A stretch of 6,157 bases of DNA from a bacterium (GTDB taxonomy: Bacteria > Bacteroidota > Bacteroidia > Cytophagales > Thermonemataceae). This document shows positions 1 through 5,448 of this stretch, one piece after another; position 1 is the stretch's first letter; every line of letters starts with the position of its first letter. The stretch covers positions 1-6,157 of the forward strand of contig JANYGM010000249.1 of NCBI GenBank assembly GCA_025362415.1, written 5' to 3'. The notes below the pieces were generated by a model. The model was not told where the DNA came from and did no database searches. It saw nothing but the letters and a program-made list of their open reading frames with translations. The translations under genes and the position numbers were made by a program.

Positions 1-275
1 TCCGCAATTATCATCAAAAAGTAGTGCAAAAATCTATCAAAATGATAATCATATTGCACTCTTTGTATTTCAATGGCTATTCTTTTATCCTTACTTTCGG
101 CAAAAATATCCAGTTCAAAATCAATATTTCCCACTTTTGGCATAAATCTTTTTTCTGTTTCTATTACGTCCACATCAATTTCAATGCCCAAAATATCACG
201 CACAAATGCCTTAAAGACTATTTTATTAGTAAAAGCCTTCTTAAAAATTACTTCATTATCTAAATTGCCAAGCAT
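1..275 (-). CDS. Rpn/PDDEXK_2 family nuclease-transposase, N-terminal part (runs off the left edge)
   Basis: The reverse strand is open from an ATG at 273-275 to the window edge, giving 91 residues and no stop. The N-terminus has the DNEVIFKKAF block typical of this family, followed by a helical stretch. Then comes a PD-(D/E)XK nuclease core: Asp52 and Asp56 in NIDFELDIF, and Glu69-x-Gln71 in IAIEIQR, which is the ExQ variant usual in PDDEXK_2/Rpn proteins. After it lies the conserved YDYHFDRFLHYF helix. Relatives are about 250-300 residues long, so roughly two thirds of the protein is outside the window. The Rpn proteins of E. coli are DNA nucleases that promote RecA-independent recombination; Bacteroidota genomes often carry several copies of this relative. 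The start fits the family and lies 35 bp downstream of a good promoter match. I am confident of the family and unsure of its role here (mobile element or housekeeping). Confidence 0.85.
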   Translation of the reverse strand, partial: MLGNLDNEVIFKKAFTNKIVFKAFVRDILGIEIDVDVIETEKRFMPKVGNIDFELDIFAESKDKRIAIEIQRVQYDYHFDRFLHYFLMIIA

Positions 276-309
276 AATTGTGGATAGTTATTTTCTGTTT
301 TATAAAGAA

Positions 310-341
310 CAAAAATACAAAAATAAGCCCATTTTTCCAAA
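310..341 (-). promoter_or_regulatory. Bacteroidota-type promoter for the Rpn-family gene
   Basis: On the minus strand TTTG (341-338) is followed after 20 nt by TATTTTTG (317-310), an exact match to the Bacteroidota sigma factor pattern TTTG-N17-23-TAnnTTTG. A second TATTTTTG sits directly upstream (325-318), with its own TTTG at 345-342 and a 16-nt spacer, so there may be two overlapping promoters. Transcription would start near 303, leaving a leader of about 28 nt before the ATG at 275. The motif match is visible; its use is inferred. Confidence 0.5.
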
Positions 342-351
342 CAAAATATTG

Positions 352-379
352 ATTATCAAATTGATAATGAAATCATTAT
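352..379. repeat. Two overlapping A/T-rich palindromes between the methyltransferase and the Rpn gene
   Basis: ATTATCAA/A/TTGATAAT (352-368) has perfect 8-bp arms around one base. ATAATGA/AA/TCATTAT (364-379) has perfect 7-bp arms. They share bases 364-368, so in RNA only one can form at a time. The second overlaps the stop codon of the methyltransferase gene (376-378), and the first ends about 7 bp upstream of the Rpn-gene promoter. They could be a weak terminator, a protein binding site, or a product of base composition. No strong U-tract follows. Confidence 0.4.
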
Positions 380-1680
380 AATTTCTTACAAATAATCACG
401 ACTATTTCGGCATTTTCTTGTGTCGTTACAAACACAAAAACATCTCCACCATCTTTAAAACCTAGTTTTTCTTTGATTTTCTCTACTGAAAGTGGTGAGT
501 TTCTCACAGAAATATTAGCTTTTTTGGAAGGAATAAATTTTGTTATTTCTTTTTTATCTAACTTGCAAATATTTGTTATTTCAAAAATTCTACCTAAAAA
601 GTCTATTTTGAGTATTTCTGATGTATATAAATGAGAATTTTGTGCTATTTTTTCTATTGAAAAATGCCTAGCAATTTGTTCAAAACAACCAATTTTCATA
701 ATTGGGGCATTTGGTTCGTAGAGATATTTGAGTGGTTTTGAATAATCTAAAAGTTGTTTTTCAGCAAAAAAATCACTTTCAAAAAATTGTATTCCAGCAT
801 CATTTTTAGGAAAATTAACCGCAATTATTGGAAGGTTATTTGCTTTATTTTCTTCTTTTTTAAGCAAATAAAGCACTTCTTTACATTCATTTTCTACTGC
901 AATTACCCATATTTTAACAACATTTTTTAGCTCCAAAACTGCCTTTGTGATGTCTAACATTGGAGAAGTTTTGAGCAAAATAAAGTTTGTTTTTTCAAAC
1001 AATTTATCTTTTATGGCTAATACATTTGGCTCACAATCAGATAGTTGTGCTATTTTTTGTGCTTTCTCGTTTCTGCGTGCAGGGTCTAGGTAGATGCAAT
1101 CAAAAAAATCAATATTTATGTTATCATTTTGATAGTTATTTTGCTGATTTTGTGGTTGATAATTAACAAAGAAATCAATAGAATTTTGAGAAATACTTTG
1201 TATATTATCAATATTAAAAGTTTTAAAATTGCATTTGGAAATATCAAAAATTGCTTTATTTTGCTCAAAATAAAGCACTTTCTCAAATTTTTCTGCAAAA
1301 AATGCTACATCAACACCAAAACCGCCTGTCAAATCCGCTAAAATTCCCCTCCTTCTAGCAAAGTGCTGGGAGGAATTAGGGGTGGTTATATATTTTCCAA
1401 AAACCTCCTTAAAAACTATTTCAGCTTTAAATTTCGCTGTTTTTTCTGACGAGCATTGTTCCATATTTAGCGTAGGCGGATAAACAATATTTTCATCAGA
1501 AAACCACTTTGGGAGCTTATATTGCGCTTTTTTCTTTCCTTGTACCTGCTCACCTATAACTTGCGCATACATACGCAAGTGCGCAGGAAGTTGCAAAATA
1601 AGGTTTTGTGTATCTTTTTGCCAATTTTGCGCTACAAATTCTCTAATTTTTTGTTGTATATTTTCTTCTAAATCAAGCAT
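376..1680 (-). CDS. Class I SAM-dependent methyltransferase with THUMP-like C-terminal domain (PG_1098-type)
   Basis: The 434-residue cytoplasmic protein is probably an RNA or nucleic-acid methyltransferase; the substrate is not known to me. Residues 1-95 form a mostly helical N-terminal part. SAM-binding motif I is at 115-124 (ADLTGGFGVD), an acidic strand end follows near Glu139, and LDPARR at 198-203 is the motif-IV-like catalytic loop of this family. The last 70 residues carry the THUMP-like signature KANISVRNSPLSVEKIKEKL and the KDGGDVFVFVTT segment. Two stretches look added: about 98-113, encoded by a G/C-richer hairpin repeat directly before motif I, and an Asn/Gln-rich low-complexity stretch at 173-189. 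They would explain a length above the roughly 390-400 residues I expect. The ATG lies 49 bp downstream of the murI stop with no clear promoter between, so transcription from murI is likely. The family call is firm; the reaction is inferred. Confidence 0.85.
   Translation of the reverse strand: MLDLEENIQQKIREFVAQNWQKDTQNLILQLPAHLRMYAQVIGEQVQGKKKAQYKLPKWFSDENIVYPPTLNMEQCSSEKTAKFKAEIVFKEVFGKYITTPNSSQHFARRRGILADLTGGFGVDVAFFAEKFEKVLYFEQNKAIFDISKCNFKTFNIDNIQSISQNSIDFFVNYQPQNQQNNYQNDNINIDFFDCIYLDPARRNEKAQKIAQLSDCEPNVLAIKDKLFEKTNFILLKTSPMLDITKAVLELKNVVKIWVIAVENECKEVLYLLKKEENKANNLPIIAVNFPKNDAGIQFFESDFFAEKQLLDYSKPLKYLYEPNAPIMKIGCFEQIARHFSIEKIAQNSHLYTSEILKIDFLGRIFEITNICKLDKKEITKFIPSKKANISVRNSPLSVEKIKEKLGFKDGGDVFVFVTTQENAEIVVIICKKL
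1342..1377 (-). repeat. Hairpin repeat inserted in frame within the methyltransferase gene
   Basis: Inside the reading frame, AATTCC(CC)TCC at 1342-1352 faces GGAGGAATT at 1369-1377, and AGCA/AAG/TGCT at 1357-1367 forms a small inner stem. The block is richer in G/C than the surrounding gene and resembles, from memory, intergenic repeats of the CCCCTAA...AGGGGA kind seen in Bacteroidota. It encodes about residues 102-113 and has no stop in this frame. It sits exactly between the helix ending FKEVFGK and the SAM motif I, where relatives run on almost directly. The hairpin is visible; the status as an inserted repeat is inferred. Confidence 0.5.
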
Positions 1681-1729
1681 TTATATATCTGTAAAAATGT
1701 ATTTGCATTGTTTCCCTTTGGGTTGGGGG

Positions 1730-2578
1730 CTATTCCCACAAAGGATAATGCGCCAGATGTAAGTTTTCGTCAAAAAACAACTGTGCTGTCGCCTCAAAAG
1801 ACTGTGTATAATCAGAGATATAAAACTTACTTTCTCCTTTCTGCTCATTTCTATTCAATAAATCTTCCATTTCCAGCATTCCACGCAAAGATTTAGCTAC
1901 AATTTCAGAAGAATCCAACAATGTGATACTTTCTATATTATTTGTGGCATTATTTGTCAAATTTTGGTTTTTATAAAAATTTTCTATCTCATTTTTAATA
2001 AGTGGATAATGCGTACAACCCAAAATAAGTGCTTCTATATTCTCCAAAGTTACATCTGAAAGATATTGCTCTACTACATTTGCCAAAATCTTGTTTTGTG
2101 CAAAGCCTTCTTCTATCATAGGTGCGAGCAAAGGCGTTGCTAAAGATTTCAATGTAATATTTTGATTCAAATCATCAATTTTTTTCTTATAAACATTAGA
2201 ATTAATGGTTTGCTTTGTACCTATCAAACCAATATTTTTACCTGCATAGCGTTCACTTACATGTGCGACCATTGGGTCAATGACGTTCATTACACGTGCT
2301 TTGCTCCCCACATACTCTTTAAGTAACTTATAAGAGGCAGCAGACGCAGAATTACAAGCTATCAAAATAACTTTACAGTTTTGCGCCATCAAAAAATTAG
2401 CAATTTTGAGCGAATAAGACTGTATTGCTTCCGTAGATTTGTCGCCATAGGGCAAGTGGGCGGTATCTCCAAAATAAATCAAGTTTTCATTTGGAAGAAG
2501 TTTTCTAACAGCTTTTGCAACAGTTAAACCGCCCGTTCCACTATCAAAAATACCTATTGGATTTTGCGTTTTAGACAT
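1730..2578 (-). CDS. murI: Glutamate racemase
   Basis: MurI interconverts L- and D-glutamate without a cofactor and supplies D-Glu for peptidoglycan in the cytoplasm. The 282 residues contain the N-terminal IGIFDSGTGGLTV motif (8-20), FGDTAHLPYG (36-45), the first catalytic cysteine Cys75 in ACNSASA, and the second, Cys188, in LGCTHYPL. The catalytic pair is therefore complete. I chose the ATG at 2578 (MSKTQNPIGIFDSG) because relatives start 5-10 residues before the IGIFDSG motif. An earlier in-frame ATG at 2653 would only add 25 residues translated from the heptamer repeat upstream (FIIHNLQFTIHNSQ-like). Relatives are about 255-285 residues. It lies 112 bp downstream of ridA and 49 bp upstream of the methyltransferase gene. 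Its TAG stop directly abuts a CCCCCAACCCAAAGG motif. The identification is secure. Confidence 0.95.
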   Translation of the reverse strand: MSKTQNPIGIFDSGTGGLTVAKAVRKLLPNENLIYFGDTAHLPYGDKSTEAIQSYSLKIANFLMAQNCKVILIACNSASAASYKLLKEYVGSKARVMNVIDPMVAHVSERYAGKNIGLIGTKQTINSNVYKKKIDDLNQNITLKSLATPLLAPMIEEGFAQNKILANVVEQYLSDVTLENIEALILGCTHYPLIKNEIENFYKNQNLTNNATNNIESITLLDSSEIVAKSLRGMLEMEDLLNRNEQKGESKFYISDYTQSFEATAQLFFDENLHLAHYPLWE

Positions 2579-2585
2579 TTTAAGT

Positions 2586-2695
2586 AATTGTGAATTGTGA
2601 ATTGTGAATTGTAAATTGTGAATTATGAATGAATATAAAACATTGATTACCAATACTTTGTATTCATTTATAATTCATAATTTCTAATTCCTAAT
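2586..2695. repeat. Heptamer arrays forming an imperfect 32-bp inverted repeat between ridA and murI
   Basis: Six 7-bp units (AATTGTG with single-base variants AATTGTA and AATTATG) fill 2586-2627. Four units of the form TxxTAAT fill 2668-2695 and run through the ridA stop codon (2691-2693). The two arrays are inverted relative to each other: 2604-2635 pairs with 2661-2692 with about 26 of 32 matches. The 25-nt gap holds a further small stem, ATTG/ATTAC/CAAT, at 2642-2654. An mRNA running from ridA into murI would fold here, directly ahead of the murI start at 2578. Similar heptamer arrays occur between genes in many Bacteroidota and, as STRR sequences, in cyanobacteria. Confidence 0.7.
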
Positions 2696-3080
2696 TAAAA
2701 GTTATAGCAATACAAGAAATTTCTACATTGACATCTTTAGGCAAACGACTAACTTCTACTGTTTCACGAGCAGGCGGATTTTCAGGGAAATATTCTCCAT
2801 AAACCGCATTGATAGCTGCAAAATTATTCATATCTTTAACAAAAATGCCACATTTGACCACGTCAGCAAAGCTCATACCTGCTTCTTCCAAAATAGCTTT
2901 CATATTTTGCATTACTTGATGCGTTTCTGCCTGTATATTTTCGTTGATATGAACGCCATTTTTTAGCCCAATTTGCCCAGACACATACAAAGTATTTTCT
3001 GTAGCATTGCTCACCCAAATAGCCTGACTATATGGTCCTATTGGCTCTGGAGCAAGATTTGTATAAATTATTTTTTTCAT
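2691..3080 (-). CDS. ridA: RidA family reactive intermediate deaminase (2-iminobutanoate/2-iminopropanoate deaminase)
   Basis: RidA hydrolyses reactive enamines and imines released by PLP enzymes such as threonine dehydratase, as a cytoplasmic homotrimer with active sites between subunits. The 129 residues match the family length. The key residues fall at the same numbers as in E. coli RidA: Tyr17 in IGPYSQA, Arg105 in PPARETVEV (carboxylate anchor) and Glu120 in VNVEISCIAI. The LYVSGQIGL strand (31-39) and the NMKAILEEAGMSFADVVK helix (59-76) are also typical. The start at 3080 (MKKIIYTNLAPEPIGPYSQ) is standard; an in-frame ATG at 3152 would only add a low-complexity, Asn/Lys-rich leader. 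The gene follows the ATE-like gene by 75 bp on the same strand. Its stop lies inside a heptamer repeat array. Confidence 0.95.
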   Translation of the reverse strand: MKKIIYTNLAPEPIGPYSQAIWVSNATENTLYVSGQIGLKNGVHINENIQAETHQVMQNMKAILEEAGMSFADVVKCGIFVKDMNNFAAINAVYGEYFPENPPARETVEVSRLPKDVNVEISCIAITFN

Positions 3081-3155
3081 TGAATTGTTAATATTTGAAA
3101 AATGTGTTTTTTTATTTCCATTTCTATTTTTTGCATTTAACTTGTACTTCACACC

Positions 3156-3860
3156 TCAAATTAGCCTTTCTAGTGGCAACCAAAGTTGCAAATCCCAATC
3201 AAAATGCTCTGCATTAGGGATTTTTTTCTTGTAATCATATTTTGAAGTAATTTGATAAGCGTGTCCAGGGTGATGGAAATGCTTTTTGTCTTTTATTCCC
3301 TGCTCAATTTCTAGCATAAGTGTATATGTTCCTAAACTACGTTTTGCCTCGTTTGGGTCAAAAAATGCTGTTGTACTATATTGTAGCGTTTTTGTTTGGT
3401 CAAAAAAACTACAAGCAATCAATTTATCTTTGTCATAAATACTTATTTCATAGCTTTCAAAGGGAGTTTTATCCTCTGAAACCCAATTTAAAATGGTACT
3501 TTGCGTTTGGAAACGGTCTTCATACCAATCATCAAATAAGCGCATTTTTTCATCTGTAATATGTGCCTTTTGGAAGATGTGAGTAAGGTTTTGGTTTCTT
3601 TTTTTAAGTATTTTTTGACTTTTGGAAAATGGGAATTGATTATTTTTATCTAAATTATTGCGCAAATTACTGCGTAAGTCGTACCGCAAAGGCATTAATT
3701 GCATTTTGAGTTCCATCTGAAAAAGCGGAATAGTATAAAAATCATATCTTCTACGGAAAAAATGTGTCCCAACCCTATCCCAACCATTATTTAGTAGCGT
3801 TTCCCAGTCTTGCAAAGACATTGTTTTATGGTCAAGGTATTCATTAATTTCGTTTTCCAT
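3156..3860 (-). CDS. ATE/Bpt-like aminoacyl-tRNA-protein transferase homologue lacking the N-terminal cysteine motif
   Basis: The 234-residue cytoplasmic protein resembles arginyl/leucyl-tRNA-protein transferases, which add an amino acid to protein N-termini to mark them for degradation. The order of motifs fits: LLNNGWDRVG (22-31) as in the ATE N-domain, MPLRYDL (56-62), FPFSKSQKILKKRNQNL (76-92) matching the F-x-S-x-SQ...RN-x-L block, and the C-domain YSTTAFFDPNEAKRSLGTYTLMLEIE (161-186) followed by HPGHAYQITSKYDYKK (197-212). The cysteines that normally lie between the GW-x-R-x-G and P-x-R motifs are absent; this stretch reads YTIPLFQMELKMQ. The C-terminal segment is also looser than in true transferases. 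I placed the start at 3860 (MENEINEYLDH); 3899 (13 residues longer) and 3821 (MSLQDW) are alternatives. It is the first gene of the minus-strand group and divergent from the ABC gene. The fold family is likely; the activity is uncertain. Confidence 0.65.
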   Translation of the reverse strand: MENEINEYLDHKTMSLQDWETLLNNGWDRVGTHFFRRRYDFYTIPLFQMELKMQLMPLRYDLRSNLRNNLDKNNQFPFSKSQKILKKRNQNLTHIFQKAHITDEKMRLFDDWYEDRFQTQSTILNWVSEDKTPFESYEISIYDKDKLIACSFFDQTKTLQYSTTAFFDPNEAKRSLGTYTLMLEIEQGIKDKKHFHHPGHAYQITSKYDYKKKIPNAEHFDWDLQLWLPLERLI

Positions 3861-4038
3861 TACTTGTTTTTGTGTTAATTTTATTGCTAAATTACACAAA
3901 AAAAACTACTTTTACTCAATTATTCATAAAAATAGCTATAAAAATCAATAAAAATATACTAGAAATTCATTTTTATTCGTTTTTTAGTTGAATATTTTTT
4001 TGATATTCTCAAAATTCTCCCTCAAACAGAACAATCTC
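3861..4038. promoter_or_regulatory. Divergent intergenic region between the ATE-like gene and the ABC ATPase gene
   Basis: Promoters for both the minus-strand gene group and the ABC gene should lie in these 178 very A/T-rich bases. I found no exact TAnnTTTG element in either direction, so neither promoter can be placed. One inverted repeat is visible, AATAAAAAT (3947-3955) facing ATTTTTATT (3969-3977) across 13 nt; in such base composition it may be chance. Confidence 0.35.
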
Positions 4039-4974
4039 GTGGAAAATATCCTTCAAATAAATAAAGTTTCTAAAAGTTTTGCTACACACAAGGCACTAAG
4101 TAACGTCAGTCTTGACATACCAACAGGCAGTATTTTTGGGCTTTTAGGTCCTAATGGCGCAGGTAAAAGTACACTCATACGCACTATAACACAGATTATC
4201 AGCCTAGATGAAGGGACTATTTTGTTCAATGGTGAAACACTTGCAGAAAAACATATCCCACAAATTGGTTACCTGCCAGAAGAGCGTGGACTTTACAAAA
4301 AAATGAAAGTTGGAGAACAACTAATGTATATGGCGCAACTACGTGGACTTTCTGCCACAGATGCCAAAATAAAAATTAGGGATTGGTTTGCAAGGTTTGA
4401 AATTTCAGATTGGGCATTTAAGAATGTAGAAGACCTTTCAAAAGGTATGCAACAAAAAGTACAATTTATTGCAACGGTTTTGCACGAACCGCCCCTTTTG
4501 ATACTTGATGAGCCTTTTACAGGTTTTGACCCTGTCAATGCAAGTCTTATCAAAGATGAAATTATTAGACTAAAAAACAAAGGAACAACGGTCATATTTT
4601 CTACGCACCGTATGGAATCCGTAGAAGAAATGTGCGACAATATTGCGTTAATACATCTTTCTCAAAAAATGTTAGATGGAAAAACAAAAGACATCAAAAA
4701 TCAATACAAAGATAATTCATTTAAAATTGAGTTTATTGGCGCACTTGAAAATTTGCCAGAAAACATTGAGATTTTATCTCAAATAAGCCACAAAGAACAC
4801 AATGAGGCTATTATTCGTCTGAAAGAAACAGAAATGAATAATACATCAAATAACAATGCTTTGATTAGTTTGCTTTTGGAAAAAGTGCAGTTGCTTAGTT
4901 TTCAAGAAAATGTGCCAAGTATTAATGATATTTTCATCAAAATAGTTGCCCCAGCCCAAAAACTTATCTTGTAG
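4039..4974 (+). CDS. ABC transporter ATP-binding protein, NatA-like (ABC-2 export type)
   Basis: This is the ATPase subunit of an export-type ABC transporter that would work with a separate membrane permease. Counting from the GTG at 4039 (311 residues), Walker A is GPNGAGKS (37-44), the Q-loop region reads GYLPEERGLY with Glu81 in place of Gln as usual in this subfamily, the signature is LSKGMQQK (133-140), Walker B is LLILDEPFTGFD (153-164) and the switch His is His190 in STHRMES. The C-terminal 110 residues match the NatA-type extension (DUF4162-like) ending NDIFIK. GTG at 4039 is preferred because homology begins at ENILQINKVSKSF; TTG at 3988 would add 17 residues without homology. The last ten residues (IVAPAQKLIL) look unusual and are encoded over a GCCCCAGCCCAAA motif. 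Relatives are normally followed by an ABC-2 permease gene; none follows here. Transported substrate unknown. Confidence 0.9.
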   Translation: MENILQINKVSKSFATHKALSNVSLDIPTGSIFGLLGPNGAGKSTLIRTITQIISLDEGTILFNGETLAEKHIPQIGYLPEERGLYKKMKVGEQLMYMAQLRGLSATDAKIKIRDWFARFEISDWAFKNVEDLSKGMQQKVQFIATVLHEPPLLILDEPFTGFDPVNASLIKDEIIRLKNKGTTVIFSTHRMESVEEMCDNIALIHLSQKMLDGKTKDIKNQYKDNSFKIEFIGALENLPENIEILSQISHKEHNEAIIRLKETEMNNTSNNNALISLLLEKVQLLSFQENVPSINDIFIKIVAPAQKLIL

Positions 4975-4980
4975 GCGTTT

Positions 4981-5127
4981 GTGGTAAGACATTTTGACAA
5001 TCAAAATTCTGCGTTCAATGATATTTCTAAGCAACTCTCTAAACAAGGTGAACAAATAGCAGAACTTTCCAAACATCAAGAAAAGAAACTATACTGTGAA
5101 CGGCTTGAATTTCGGAAAATGTATTAA
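4981..5127 (+). other. Short possible reading frame in the same frame as the ABC gene
   Basis: After the ABC stop (4972-4974) the same frame stays open for 50 codons to TAA at 5125-5127, with a GTG at 4981. The encoded text (HFDNQNSAFNDISKQLSKQ, then GEQIAELSKHQEKK) is hydrophilic, rich in Glu, Lys and Gln, and could form a coiled-coil helix; it looks more like protein than spacer. The last 13 codons lie within the left arm of the palindromic element starting at 5090. It may be the 3' remnant of a lost gene, a small protein, or chance. I do not recognise it. Confidence 0.25.
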
Positions 5128-5332
5128 AGTCCAGCGGACTGACATATTTATAGAAAAACAGGTCAAAAAATGTATTAAAGCCCCAGCGGAGCGAAATATT
5201 TATAAATATTTCGCTCCGCTGGAGCTTTAATACAAATACAATCATATTTCTATAAAACTAGCTCTTGCTAGTGCCATTCCGCTGGAACTAATACAAAATT
5301 TGTTTTCCGAAATCCTTTCCGTTTGCAGTATA
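5090..5332. mobile_element. 243-bp palindromic MITE-like element
   Basis: The ends form an inverted repeat: TATACTGTGAACGG...ATTTCGGAAAA (5090-5119) against the complement of 5303-5332, with 24 of 30 positions matching. Inside, a unit of the type TGTATTAAAGYCCAGCGGA occurs four times: 5120-5138 and 5171-5190 on the plus strand, and 5215-5234 and 5278-5296 on the minus strand. The whole segment can fold into one long imperfect hairpin centred near 5202. It contains no gene of its own. AAAC lies immediately outside both ends (5086-5089 and 5333-5336), a possible 4-bp target duplication. Repeats with CCAGCGGAGCGAAATATTTATA-like cores are, from memory, common in Bacteroidota. Mobility by a transposase acting in trans is inferred. 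Confidence 0.6.
5171..5234. repeat. Near-perfect 64-bp palindrome (core of the MITE-like element)
   Basis: Bases 5171-5202 and 5203-5234 are reverse complements over 32 bp with one mismatch (5182/5223) and no spacer, centred on AAATATTTATAAATATTT. The G/C-rich part reads CCAGCGGAGCG and its complement. It can form a cruciform in DNA and a strong hairpin in RNA, and lies between the convergent ABC and iscA-like genes, where it could also act as a two-way terminator, though no U-tract flanks it. Confidence 0.8.
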
Positions 5333-5365
5333 AAACAGGTAATACCACTCTTGTATTTCTTATAT

Positions 5366-5411
5366 CACTATGGTACAGACCATTCCAAACTTAAACAGCG
5401 TAGCACAGACC
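5366..5411 (+). repeat. CAGACC-type repeat fragment
   Basis: CACTATGGTACAGACCA (5366-5382) recurs in inverted orientation at 6068-6084 with 16 of 17 bases identical. A shorter related copy, CACAGACC, follows at 5404-5411. With the palindromic element it fills most of the space between the ABC and iscA-like genes. Downstream, 5411-5448 holds only an A/T-rich weak stem (CGAATAA/TTATTTCG) and two TCGTAAT heptamers. Confidence 0.45.
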
Positions 5412-5448
5412 GAATAAAAAAAATTATTTCGTAATTCGTAATTGAATG

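Noticed and set aside
24..381. Two plus-strand open frames (24-263 and 73-381)
   Set aside because: They are antisense to the Rpn-family gene, whose minus-strand frame has clear nuclease motifs; the plus frames show no family features.
2579..2653. 25-residue N-terminal extension of murI
   Set aside because: It is translated from the heptamer array, is periodic in sequence, and relatives start close to the IGIFDSG motif.
3081..3152. 24-residue N-terminal extension of ridA
   Set aside because: Low-complexity, absent from the family; with the start at 3080 the active-site residues get the same numbers as in E. coli RidA.
3947..3977. 9-bp inverted repeat AATAAAAAT/ATTTTTATT as an operator
   Set aside because: Pure A/T in a very A/T-rich spacer; chance is a sufficient explanation.
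3988..4038. TTG start giving 17 more residues to the ABC ATPase
   Set aside because: No homology in the extension; GTG at 4039 fits the family start better. The choice is not certain.
4293..4640. Minus-strand open frame within the ABC gene
   Set aside because: It is antisense to the Walker A to Walker B region of a well-supported gene and has no recognisable features.
5039..5245. Minus-strand open frame across the palindromic element
   Set aside because: It runs through the inverted repeats, so its protein text is a by-product of the repeat.
5090..5332. CRISPR array
   Set aside because: Only four copies of a unit, in opposite orientations, with unequal spacing and related spacers; no array.
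5411..5431. CGAATAA/TTATTTCG hairpin as terminator of the iscA-like gene
   Set aside because: Short, A/T-only apart from the ends, with a bulge, and the T-run lies in the loop and not after the stem.
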